The notes under the pieces were generated by a model. The model made no database searches, had not been told where the DNA came from, and worked only from the letters and a program-made list of their open reading frames with translations. Positions 38,037-47,109 of a stretch of 64,000 nucleotides of DNA are shown here, one piece after another. Source of the stretch: Endozoicomonas sp. 8E (lineage in GTDB: Bacteria; Pseudomonadota; Gammaproteobacteria; Pseudomonadales; Endozoicomonadaceae); contig NZ_CP120717.1 of NCBI RefSeq assembly GCF_032883915.1, positions 5,348,501 to 5,412,500 on the forward strand. The letters are read 5' to 3'. Every line of letters starts with the position of its first letter. Position 1 is the first letter of the stretch. Position numbers and translations under genes: made by a program.

Positions 38037-38108
38037 AGAAGGTTGAACATTAGATCGTGGCGCTCAGCCCTTCATGCGGAGACTGAATTCCCGTAACCTT
38101 AAGAAGGT
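38037..38108 (+). promoter_or_regulatory. mmsA leader with mutually exclusive stems
   Basis: AACCTT at 38095-38100 can pair either with AAGGTT at 38039-38044, enclosing ~50 bases, or with AAGGT at 38104-38108 in a tight hairpin with an AAG loop. The 37653-38158 gap before mmsA holds no ORF. Competing pairings are typical of regulatory leaders, but no known riboswitch class was recognised and no T-run follows. It may instead act on translation, or be chance. Confidence 0.3.
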
Positions 38109-38158
38109 AATGGTTTCACTCTGAACAATAAAAGTAATGAACTGTAAGGAGCCCTGAA

Positions 38159-39652
<1,494 letters not shown>

Positions 39653-39733
39653 ATAGCCACTGGACATTAGAAGCTGGCACACAGCAGAATCAGTTGTCAG
39701 AGACAACATGAGCCGCTTGTGTGTCAGTGGTCA

Positions 39734-40216
39734 TCAAAACCTTCTTAAAAACATGGCAATATGGGGAATACCATCTTCCTCATAGATGTCACCTTCAGCT
39801 TTAAAGCCATAAGCGCCATAAAATGTTTGAAGGTGAGCCTGACCACTAAGATAAAGATCATATCCAGGAAAGAGTTCGGTGGCTTTTTCTACCGCTCGTT
39901 TCATCAACTCTTTGCCTAACCCGCTGCCACGGTAAGAGTATGTAGTGATAACACGACCAATAGCCACAACAGATTCGGGGGAGGACGGAGGTATAATCCT
40001 CAGATAGGCTGCAAGATCATTTCCATCTTCCCCCCAGCCCGATAAGTGCAGAGACCTTTGATCAGCACCATCCGCATCGTGATAAGGGCAATCCTGCTCA
40101 ACGATAAAGACATCCTGTCGGGCTTTCAGAATGCTATATACTTCCTGCCCGGTAAGTTCTTCAAACCTGGACCATTGCCAATTAATCAAACCCGAATCCA
40201 ACCCAAAATCAATCAA
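39734..40216 (-). CDS. GNAT acetyltransferase, ElaA-like
   Basis: This protein of up to 160 aa matches the ElaA subgroup of GNAT N-acetyltransferases. It has WQWSRFEELTGQEVYSILKARQDVFIVEQDCPYHDADGAD, then LAAYLRIIPP, VAIGRVITTYSYRGSGLGKELMKRAVE (acetyl-CoA pyrophosphate loop) and HLQTFYGAYGFKAEGDIYEEDGIPHIAM. The start is uncertain: TTG 40216 opens the frame, and TTG 40189 (giving MINWQW) fits the family N-terminus better. The substrate is unknown. Confidence 0.85.
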   Translation of the reverse strand: MIDFGLDSGLINWQWSRFEELTGQEVYSILKARQDVFIVEQDCPYHDADGADQRSLHLSGWGEDGNDLAAYLRIIPPSSPESVVAIGRVITTYSYRGSGLGKELMKRAVEKATELFPGYDLYLSGQAHLQTFYGAYGFKAEGDIYEEDGIPHIAMFLRRF

Positions 40217-40300
40217 CCTGTGTGTGTGAATCTCTATTCACTGTTAAGTAGCCAGTTACCTGACAGAGTATCCTGCTTACCGGACCATCTCTCAAGAATT

Positions 40301-40338
40301 AAAAACAAAAAACTCTGGCTTCCAAAAGCAAACCAGAG
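40301..40338 (-). terminator. Rho-independent terminator of ald
   Basis: Read on the minus strand, CTCTGG and CCAGAG pair across a T-rich loop and are followed by a T-rich run. It lies ~25 bases past the ald stop. Confidence 0.65.
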
Positions 40339-40361
40339 CTTTCGGTTCAGATAATCTTAAA

Positions 40362-41483
40362 TCAGATTTCAGACAGCATTTCAAAAGCAGGCCTATAGGT
40401 CAGGTTTTGTACCTGAGCAACGCTCTCACAGGTCACTATGCCTTTGCAGACGTTAAGACCTTCCAGCAGGTGTGGATTATCCTCAAGAGCTTTACGAGTA
40501 CCTTTATTGGCAATGTCTAGAACGTATGGCAGCGTTGCATTTGTCAGTGCCACTGTAGAAGTTCTTGCCACGGCACCTGGCATGTTGGCCACACAGTAGT
40601 GAACAACACCATTCACGATGAAGGTAGGATCATCATGGGTGGTGGGTCTGGACGTTTCAACACAACCACCCTGATCAATAGCAACATCAACAATAACAGA
40701 GCCACGCTTCATTCTGCTGATAAGATCTCTGGTCACCAATTTGGGTGCGGCAGCACCTGGCAGCAGAACTCCCCCTACCAGCAGATCAGCTGTCAGTACA
40801 TGTTCTTCAATAGAGTGATGAGTAGAGAATACGGTTTTAATACGGTTGCCATAACGGGCATCAAGCTGTCTGAGAGTGTCCATAGAGCGATCCAGAACAA
40901 CTACGTCCGCCCCCATGCCGACAGCCATAGCAGCAGCATTTTGACCAACGACACCGCCACCGATAATGACAACCTTCGCAGGATCTACGCCAGGAACACC
41001 ACCCATGAGCACGCCACGACCTGACTGAGACTTCTCGAGACAGTGAGCCCCAGCCTGAATAGACATACGACCTGCGACTTCTGACATAGGTGCCAGCAAA
41101 GGCAGACGACCATTAGCATCTGTTACAGTCTCATAGGCGATGCAGGTAGCTCCTGATTCAATCAGCCCCTGAGTCTGAGGAATGTCTGCCGCCAGATGAA
41201 GGTAAGTAAAGAGAGTATGGTGAGGACGTAGCCTTGCTCTTTCAATAGCCTGAGGTTCCTTGACCTTAACAATCAGCTCAGCCTTTTCGAACACTGCCTC
41301 GGCAGTTTTAACAATAGTACCCCCGGCATTCTCATAACAATCATTGGTGAAACCAATACCTGCTCCGGCATTCATTTCAACAATAACTTCATGTCCCTGT
41401 GCCACGAGTTCCTTAACTGCAGCGGGTGTTAACCCGACTCGATACTCATGATTTTTTATTTCTTTCGGCACACCTACCAGCAT
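40362..41483 (-). CDS. ald: Alanine dehydrogenase
   Basis: This 373-aa NAD-dependent enzyme reversibly deaminates L-alanine to pyruvate. The ATG at 41483 is chosen because MLVGVPKEIKNHEYRVGLTP is the family N-terminus and GGGGGA precedes it; the open frame extends ten codons further. Visible are Lys in VKVKEPQ, FTYLHLAAD with the catalytic His, VVIIGGGVVGQNAAAMAVGMGADVVVLD (Rossmann NAD loop), and PTFIVNGVVHYCVANMPGAVARTSTVALTN. It is monocistronic with its own terminator and fits the amino-acid-catabolic neighbourhood. Confidence 0.95.
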   Translation of the reverse strand: MLVGVPKEIKNHEYRVGLTPAAVKELVAQGHEVIVEMNAGAGIGFTNDCYENAGGTIVKTAEAVFEKAELIVKVKEPQAIERARLRPHHTLFTYLHLAADIPQTQGLIESGATCIAYETVTDANGRLPLLAPMSEVAGRMSIQAGAHCLEKSQSGRGVLMGGVPGVDPAKVVIIGGGVVGQNAAAMAVGMGADVVVLDRSMDTLRQLDARYGNRIKTVFSTHHSIEEHVLTADLLVGGVLLPGAAAPKLVTRDLISRMKRGSVIVDVAIDQGGCVETSRPTTHDDPTFIVNGVVHYCVANMPGAVARTSTVALTNATLPYVLDIANKGTRKALEDNPHLLEGLNVCKGIVTCESVAQVQNLTYRPAFEMLSEI

Positions 41484-41876
41484 ATATTCCCCCAGTCCAA
41501 GCCTTGTCTGCACTTATAACCTAGTATAAGGCTCTCGAATCAGTGAATTATTTTCATTTTACACTTTTTTTAAAATATTCAACCAAAAAAAGCTAACACC
41601 ACAAACAAAATCACCAGCTCCAGAAATTTTCAGACAATCAACTGCCTCACCACAAGCGAAAAGGAAAAGGATTCTGCGAGGTTAGTCAATAGAATCAATA
41701 AGGAGGCTGTAAAGCTCTGTAAAGGTTGAAGAAAGCATCTCCAAAGTCAAAAAAACTAAACATACTGTTGCTATTCTTGTTTCGAATTCCAGTGAGCCCT
41801 TTGTTCGACCAGAACCCGGAATGGACTATCTGGACAGTAGAGAGTCACTTTATGGAACCAATAGCTGGAGGCTGAC
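41484..41876. other. Non-coding stretch upstream of ald
   Basis: This AT-rich region between the divergent ald and the small gene at 41877 must hold the ald promoter. No clear palindrome, terminator or further ORF was found. Confidence 0.4.
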
Positions 41877-42065
41877 GTGCCCGACACCATTTTTATGCTT
41901 GAATATCTCAACCGGGTTGGCGTAGACATCAAGCAGTTTGCTGATCAGAAAGCCCTGACGGCGGAATACTTCAGAAGAATTTACAGAGTCGACCCCAGGG
42001 AAAAGATCATTGACCGTGATGGAAAGCCCGTTGGTAAAGCCACCAATCCAAGACATCTGCACTGA
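41877..42065 (+). CDS. Small protein of unknown function (62 aa)
   Basis: A GTG start is supported by a perfect GGAGG five bases upstream. The product (IFMLEYLNRVGVDIKQFADQ ... RIYRVDPREKIIDRDGKPVGK) is hydrophilic with no signal or membrane segment. It is not recognised. The good ribosome site and coding-like composition favour a real gene over the antisense ORF in the same place. Confidence 0.55.
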   Translation: MPDTIFMLEYLNRVGVDIKQFADQKALTAEYFRRIYRVDPREKIIDRDGKPVGKATNPRHLH

Positions 42066-42157
42066 TTTCTGGTTTATTACTCAGAAAAACGCCGCAACTT
42101 GTAAAAGAAACTCTTGAGGCATAGCTTTTCTATCTTGCTTGGCTATAAAATGCCCTC

Positions 42158-42583
42158 ATGAACGTTATCATCTGGATGCTACTCGGAGCAGCTTTTGCCT
42201 GGTACTGGGCTGATACAACTAAAGCGAGAGAAATCGCCATCGTACATGGCAGACGTACCTGCAAGGAAATGAACTTACAGCTCCTTGATGGGACTGTGGT
42301 TCGTTATTCTACACGTTTCAAGCGCAGTCCAGACGGTCAGATGCGCCTTGCCAGAGATTTCAGTTTTGAGTTTACACCCGATGGGATTCAGCGTTACCCG
42401 GGTCATATACGCTTGCTCGGTCAATACTTGCAGGTAGTGAATTTGCAATACACTAACCCTGAAGAACAGCAAACTTCGAATCTGATCATTTCTACAGAAT
42501 ATTCAGACGATACTCAGCCAGAGAATAACAACCCATCTGATACAGTTGATCTGACAAACTACCAGGACAAGAAGCGCTGGTAG
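42158..42583 (+). CDS. DUF3301 family membrane-anchored protein
   Basis: This 141-aa protein has an N-terminal membrane segment (NVIIWMLLGAAFAWYWAD), then TTKAREIAIVHGRRTCKEMNLQLLDGTV and RRYSTRFKRSPDGQMRLARDFSFEFTPDG-type sequence ending in GHIRLLGQYLQVVNL, the DUF3301 pattern. The final ~35 residues are acidic and polar. The function is unknown; a single-pass cytoplasmic-facing protein is likely. It may be cotranscribed with the 62-aa gene 92 bases upstream. Confidence 0.8.
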   Translation: MNVIIWMLLGAAFAWYWADTTKAREIAIVHGRRTCKEMNLQLLDGTVVRYSTRFKRSPDGQMRLARDFSFEFTPDGIQRYPGHIRLLGQYLQVVNLQYTNPEEQQTSNLIISTEYSDDTQPENNNPSDTVDLTNYQDKKRW

Positions 42584-42692
42584 ATGATTTCAGCTCAAGC
42601 ATTCAGACCCAATGCAAATGATTAACGAGCCGATGGCAATTTCTGTCCTGTGATAGAATTTGCCCGCCCCCTTTGAACCGAGGTTAAGATAG

Positions 42693-43259
42693 ATGGCCTA
42701 TGCCAAAGATCTGAAGAAAGGTCAGATTGTTCAAATTGAAAACCAGTATTGCATCGTCCGACAGCAGGAAACCAAGAGTCCATCCGCTCGCGGTGCCTCA
42801 ACCCTCTATAAGTTTCGTTTCAGCTCCATCCCTTGTGGCCAGAAGCTGGAGATGACCTGCACAGGTGACGATCAGTTTGCTGATGTCGACTTACTCCGCC
42901 GAACAGTTTCACTTCTATATCGTGAAGGTGATGAGTTTACCTTTATGGACAGTGAGGACTACAGCCAGTATCTGGTTAACTCAAGCACGATTCAAGAACA
43001 ACTTCCCTATATATCTGATGGCATGGAAGGACTGACCGCTCTCTTGGTCGATGGTCAGTTACTGGCTATTGAACTACCGTCATCTATCGCTCTGGAAATT
43101 ATTGATACCTCTCCCGCTATTAAAGGTGCTTCTGCAGCTGCTCGTACAAAAACGGCACGATTGACTACCGGTCTTGAAGTTCAGGTTCCGGAATACCTGA
43201 GTACCGGAGAAATCATCAAGATTAATACAGAGACAGGCAAATTCATGTCCAGAGCATAA
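42693..43259 (+). CDS. yeiP: Elongation factor P-like protein YeiP
   Basis: This 188-aa EF-P paralogue has three beta-barrel domains. The tip loop reads KSPSARGASTLYKFRF, in which an Arg stands where EF-P carries its modified Lys, as in other YeiP proteins. EGDEFTFMDSEDYSQYLV and IKGASAAARTKTARLTTGLEVQVPEYLSTGEIIKI complete the family pattern. It is expected to bind the ribosome; the exact stalling motif it relieves is not evident. The ATG follows GAGG. Confidence 0.93.
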   Translation: MAYAKDLKKGQIVQIENQYCIVRQQETKSPSARGASTLYKFRFSSIPCGQKLEMTCTGDDQFADVDLLRRTVSLLYREGDEFTFMDSEDYSQYLVNSSTIQEQLPYISDGMEGLTALLVDGQLLAIELPSSIALEIIDTSPAIKGASAAARTKTARLTTGLEVQVPEYLSTGEIIKINTETGKFMSRA

Positions 43260-43807
43260 AGTCGGATCATACCTTTTCGGCTCTTCAAACCCTCTGCGAA
43301 ATAAACCTTCAACAGCGCATTTCAGTGCGCTGTTAAAACGTTCGCCAGTGAAGCTGGTCACCCAATGTCAGGGCAGTATGACCAGATAGTATTGGTCATT
43401 CTCATCCCAGAGCCTGCAAAAGGCTCAAGATAACAACCCCATGGCCGATAAAGCCAGATAGCAGAGTTGTCTTGTAGATTTCACGGCTCAAGGAAAAAAC
43501 CAGTAATAAGTAAAATAAATAAAAAGGAAGATAACTATTTATATGGCCCCAATACACAACGAATGGATAACGAAGTGTTTATCCCTTTTTGTACCATTCA
43601 TCACGGCCATCCTGAGAAATTATTTCAGAATATAATAATGAAAAAACATATATATATTATGTCGCTATATTGAGCAGGAAATTCAGGGCACTTCAGCCTG
43701 AGCATGCTTAACTGACTAGTAAGGGTTTTTCTCTTGCCAGCATGGCGTATAGACTGGCAATATAATTTGGGTGGAAGCGCATTCAGCGCTAACTAAGGGT
43801 TAGCACC
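43260..43807. other. AT-rich non-coding stretch with one hairpin
   Basis: AACAGCGCA (43311-43319) and TGCGCTGTT (43326-43334) form a nine-base perfect stem after yeiP. It may be a terminator, although the T-run is missing. A 68-codon ORF at 43467-43673 is AT-rich, lacks a ribosome site and is not supported. The promoter for the gene at 43808 should be near the right end. Confidence 0.45.
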
Positions 43808-44356
43808 ATGGATGGAAGCAAATCTTTAAGCAGCTCTAGTGTATGTTGCAAATGGGGATCGTGTTTTTTCATGACTTTGTTCCCGGTTGTAGCACTGTCA
43901 GACTCGGAAGGTCATTATCTTTCAGGGTCCCCTCATTACAGCACTGCCTACTCTCGTGATGTTTCGATGATTGACCCTTTCTCTGCCATAACTACCAAGC
44001 GATCAGAAAACGTCAATAGAATGCCTGAGCTGTCTATCCGGGAAAAATCCAAAGTAAACCAGAAAGAAGTCAGCTCTTTTGTATACAAGGCTGTTAGCGA
44101 CCCCAAAAAGTTGGCTGAACAGGCGGCTGCCAGTGCTGCATTTCTAGGGCTCGACTACATTGGTGCTGCCAGACCCATCAAAGAAGGCATGGACTTCATC
44201 AAGGAAAAAACTCAGTTTGAATTTGGCGACTGTGGTAAGGTCCGGTTCAGCAGTAGCGTCAAAGCAGAAACCTGCATGTTTGATGATTCCATAATTGAAC
44301 TCAATTCTGATTATGATCTGGATTCTTTCACTGTTAATTTCAAATGGCAGATCTAA
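43808..44356 (+). CDS. Signal-peptide-bearing protein of unknown function
   Basis: This 182-aa protein has a hydrophobic N-terminal stretch (CFFMTLFPVVALSDSEG) that looks like an export signal. A polar Ser/Lys-rich middle follows, then an alanine-rich helix (KKLAEQAAASAAFLGLDYIG) and a C-terminal beta-rich part with two Cys (FGDCGKVRFSSSVKAETCMF), ending in FTVNFKWQI. It is probably periplasmic or secreted, with one disulfide. No family was recognised. It is a single gene between two non-coding stretches. Confidence 0.6.
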   Translation: MDGSKSLSSSSVCCKWGSCFFMTLFPVVALSDSEGHYLSGSPHYSTAYSRDVSMIDPFSAITTKRSENVNRMPELSIREKSKVNQKEVSSFVYKAVSDPKKLAEQAAASAAFLGLDYIGAARPIKEGMDFIKEKTQFEFGDCGKVRFSSSVKAETCMFDDSIIELNSDYDLDSFTVNFKWQI

Positions 44357-44476
44357 TCAAAGGGCTATGATTTGTATCTAAAGCTCTAACTAACTCAAGA
44401 ACTTCTTCTAAGCAGTGCCTTCCCGGTATAATCCCGTTAGAATCCCTGTCCAGATATTCTGGCTTGAGGTTTCACC

Positions 44477-45082
44477 TTGAACACACATAGACAATACGCT
44501 CAGTTCTTGCGTCAACTGGAGAAACTTCCAGCATGGAAGCTCGTAGGAGTCGCAACTGCTGTCTGTGAAAGAAGCTGGCCCAACTTTGCCCTGTTTGCCG
44601 AACTGACAGAGTTTGGACTTCCCGAAGACGTTCGACACTCCCTTAATATGCTCTGGGATAACGTCGCAGGCCATCAGTCAGCCAAAAACTTTGAGCGTTT
44701 ACTGGAGAAACTTGAACCGAATGTACCCGACCTTGATGAGTGGGAAATGTTTGGCACCATTCCAGCTTACGACAGCGTTATTAGTACGATATGTGCCGTT
44801 AACTGTGCCATGGAACCTGATGCTGGAGAGACAGCCAGTGCCTTGACACTCTCACTGAGCACCATTGGTAAATTCATTAAGTATACAGAAGCTGAAGAGC
44901 TTAAAGGGACTGAACTCCAACAGTATGTTGAACAGCATGAGCTTTATCAGCAACAGATTGCGTTTATTGAAGAAGTGCTGAATCAAATCAGTAGAAGCAA
45001 ACAAAGCCCTGATGTTATGAAACAGATCAGGGCTTTGGCCAGGAATGAAGGAATCAGCCACATTGGTATCAGTCTAGAGTGA
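44477..45082 (+). CDS. yjaG: YjaG family protein (DUF416)
   Basis: This 201-aa helical protein matches YjaG/DUF416: FLRQLEKLPAWKLVGVATAVCERSWPNFALFAE, LNMLWDNVAGHQSAKNFERLLEKLEPNVPDLDEWEMFGTIPAYDS, TLSLSTIGKFI. The function in cells is not known. The TTG start is supported by GAGG seven bases upstream and by the family N-terminus; no ATG fits. It is convergent with the gene ending at 45087. Confidence 0.88.
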   Translation: MNTHRQYAQFLRQLEKLPAWKLVGVATAVCERSWPNFALFAELTEFGLPEDVRHSLNMLWDNVAGHQSAKNFERLLEKLEPNVPDLDEWEMFGTIPAYDSVISTICAVNCAMEPDAGETASALTLSLSTIGKFIKYTEAEELKGTELQQYVEQHELYQQQIAFIEEVLNQISRSKQSPDVMKQIRALARNEGISHIGISLE

Positions 45083-45086
45083 TCCA

Positions 45087-46193
45087 TCATTTAGAATTAC
45101 TGATGATATCTTTCAGCAATGAATAAATTTTACTCTGGGCGTTAGACATCGCATCAAAGTTCTGATTGTAAGTAGTCATTGCACGCTGCAACTGGACAGT
45201 CTGCAACTGGTTACTCCCCGTCAGATTTTCTTTTGCAGAGGTCAGTGATGTCTTCAGCGAAGCCCATTCCTCTGGTGTGAGCTGGCCCTTTCCACTGGCG
45301 TCGGTGTAATTGATCTTCAGCAGATTACTAAGAACATCACGCTCTTCCTGTGTCAATGCTGGCATACCACCAGTCACTTCATTAGTAAAACTATTATGGA
45401 AGGCGACTTTACGGGCTTCGTAGCCACTGAGAGTATGACTGGAATCGTTCGGGTCCTTACGAGTCATCTGGTTGGTATTCACTCCGTCAAACTCCCAGGA
45501 ATGAAGCCCACCCGCCTCAAGCAGAACATAACCATCGTTACTGGCAGCATCCAGGGCGGTGCCATTCAGATTTGGCGTACCAATAACAGGCTTTGCCGTA
45601 TTCAAATCGGTTACTGTAAGCCCCTGATTGCCTCTGGTGATGGTGATTCCGGTGATATCTGCGAGACCTCCTGACAAATTGGAAGGATCAAAGGAGGTTC
45701 CGGGAGCGGATGTTTGAAAAGTAATCTCAGTACCATCATCCAACACCATAGTCATATCATTCATAACCGGAATACCCACCTGTTTGGCATCCGAAATGGA
45801 GCCCTTGGCAACCGGCACCAGTGCCTGGTTCTGATAATTGAGTTGGTTGCCTTCAGCATCCACCAGAGTGAATGTAGTTTTGCCATTAGCATCCGGCTGA
45901 ATAGCAATGCCATAACCATTATCCAGTACAATGTTATTACCGTTAGTGGTCCAGGTCGTCTGCTTGTATTGACTGGTGCCGTACTGGGCTATGTTGGATT
46001 TGTTGATCAGAGTATTGACGTTACCCAGTAGCTTATTAGAAGTTTCTATCTCACCGACAAGTCTGCGGACTTCCGAGTCCAGCATGTTCCCGCGCTCAAG
46101 GTAGACAGCCGAGACAAAGTCCTGCTGACTGAGCTTGGAAGAATCAACAACATTAACATTATTATTACTGTTAACTCCATTAACGGTAGCCAT
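45087..46193 (-). CDS. Possible type III-type secreted filament/DUF1521-like protein
   Basis: This 368-aa protein has a polar Asn-rich start and no Sec signal. A helical segment (YLERGNMLDSEVRRLVGEIETSNKLLGNVN) comes first, then a long beta-rich middle (TTWTTNGNNIVLDNGYGIAI, MTMVLDDGTEITFQTSAP, ITGITITRGNQGLTVTDL). Next is an EF-hand-like loop DASGKGQLTPEE, and a C-terminal helix (VQLQRAMTTYNQNFDAMSNAQSKIYSLLKDI). Helical ends around a variable beta insert resemble type III filament or flagellin-like proteins, and the middle resembles DUF1521 secreted proteins, but the GDPH signature is absent. The assignment is tentative. AGGGGCGG precedes the ATG. It forms a unit with the gene at 46275. Confidence 0.6.
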   Translation of the reverse strand: MATVNGVNSNNNVNVVDSSKLSQQDFVSAVYLERGNMLDSEVRRLVGEIETSNKLLGNVNTLINKSNIAQYGTSQYKQTTWTTNGNNIVLDNGYGIAIQPDANGKTTFTLVDAEGNQLNYQNQALVPVAKGSISDAKQVGIPVMNDMTMVLDDGTEITFQTSAPGTSFDPSNLSGGLADITGITITRGNQGLTVTDLNTAKPVIGTPNLNGTALDAASNDGYVLLEAGGLHSWEFDGVNTNQMTRKDPNDSSHTLSGYEARKVAFHNSFTNEVTGGMPALTQEERDVLSNLLKINYTDASGKGQLTPEEWASLKTSLTSAKENLTGSNQLQTVQLQRAMTTYNQNFDAMSNAQSKIYSLLKDIISNSK

Positions 46194-46274
46194 GAAAAAC
46201 CGCCCCTGTCATCCACATAAATATTCAGTAAAAAAACACTGTTTTCTGCCCGTTCCAGCCGTTCCTTTCGACCA

Positions 46275-46637
46275 TCAGACAAATCCGGTCCGATGCCTTC
46301 TGCCGGAGGATCTTGATTTTGTCTTCGGTTTCAGCAGTCGATTAGCCAGTCTGAGTTCTTTTCGTTTCAGTGATGCTTCTTGAGAAAGGTCACTCTTCAG
46401 CTCATCATTGAACTTGATCAGCTCCTGACGGGCTTTATGCTTGAAATGGGTGGGCCAGGCATCGCTATTTATAAACTCACGGAGTTTCTTTTTATCCATA
46501 CCAACAGAGTCCATAAAGTCTTTCTGTTGGTTAATGCCTGCTTTGGCGGTCTTTACTGCAGCTTCGGATTCCTGCTGAGCAAGCCAGGACGATTTCTTAA
46601 GCTTAGTGACATCGATCAATCTGATACGGGAGGCCAT
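46275..46637 (-). CDS. Small basic helical protein, partner of the 45087-46193 gene
   Basis: The ATG at 46637 (MASRIRLIDVTKLKKSS) has AGGAGA six bases upstream; the open frame extends 16 codons further without support. The 120-aa product is mostly helical (WLAQQESEAAVKTAKAGINQQKDFMDSV, KHKARQELIKFNDELKSDLSQEASLKRKELRLANRLL) with a strongly basic tail (KPKTKSRSSGRRHR). It lies 81 bases ahead of the filament-like gene in the same direction. A chaperone or accessory role is conceivable but not shown. It was not recognised as a known family. Confidence 0.6.
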   Translation of the reverse strand: MASRIRLIDVTKLKKSSWLAQQESEAAVKTAKAGINQQKDFMDSVGMDKKKLREFINSDAWPTHFKHKARQELIKFNDELKSDLSQEASLKRKELRLANRLLKPKTKSRSSGRRHRTGFV

Positions 46638-46826
46638 GGGGTTTCTCCTTTTAGCGAAGTAAGCAGCCATGTACCCACTAGTCAACGGCCCATTATCGCT
46701 TTGGCACTTTACATTCTTTCCAGCTCAACCTTACTTTCCGATGACATCAGCCAGTTCTTCTTATTTCAGTGTAGACATAGAATCCATCAGAGATAGAATG
46801 AGTAGCCTTATTCGCTGGAGTGAAGT

Positions 46827-47027
46827 ATGGATATAGACAGTTTTGAAAGCCTTATGATGAAAGCCCTCCTGACAGCTCTGGTGCTGTTCATGGGTTTCAT
46901 TGTCTACGATCTGGCTAAAAAGTCGAAAGCGGGAAAGTTTGGTACATTTATTCTTTTTGGCGCTTTATGCTTGGGTGTACTGGGATTTGTCCTGAAAGGT
47001 TTTTTGATGAAAACGATTGGCGGTTAG
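46827..47027 (+). CDS. DUF2788 family small membrane protein
   Basis: This 66-aa protein matches DUF2788. It has two membrane segments (ALLTALVLFMGFIVYDLA and FGTFILFGALCLGVLGFVLKGFL) joined by KKSKAGK. The function is unknown. It is followed directly by the 3' exon side of the group II intron pair. Confidence 0.8.
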   Translation: MDIDSFESLMMKALLTALVLFMGFIVYDLAKKSKAGKFGTFILFGALCLGVLGFVLKGFLMKTIGG

Positions 47028-47109
47028 GGCCCTTACTGTCCATACCGGCAAATCAAGCTGATTTACCCGGAGGGCACTGACGAAACAGGTAATTGTGCAG
47101 ATCGGGATA

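Noticed and set aside
43467-43673. 68-aa ORF in the gap after yeiP
   Set aside because: AT-rich, no ribosome site, no recognisable features; treated as non-coding.
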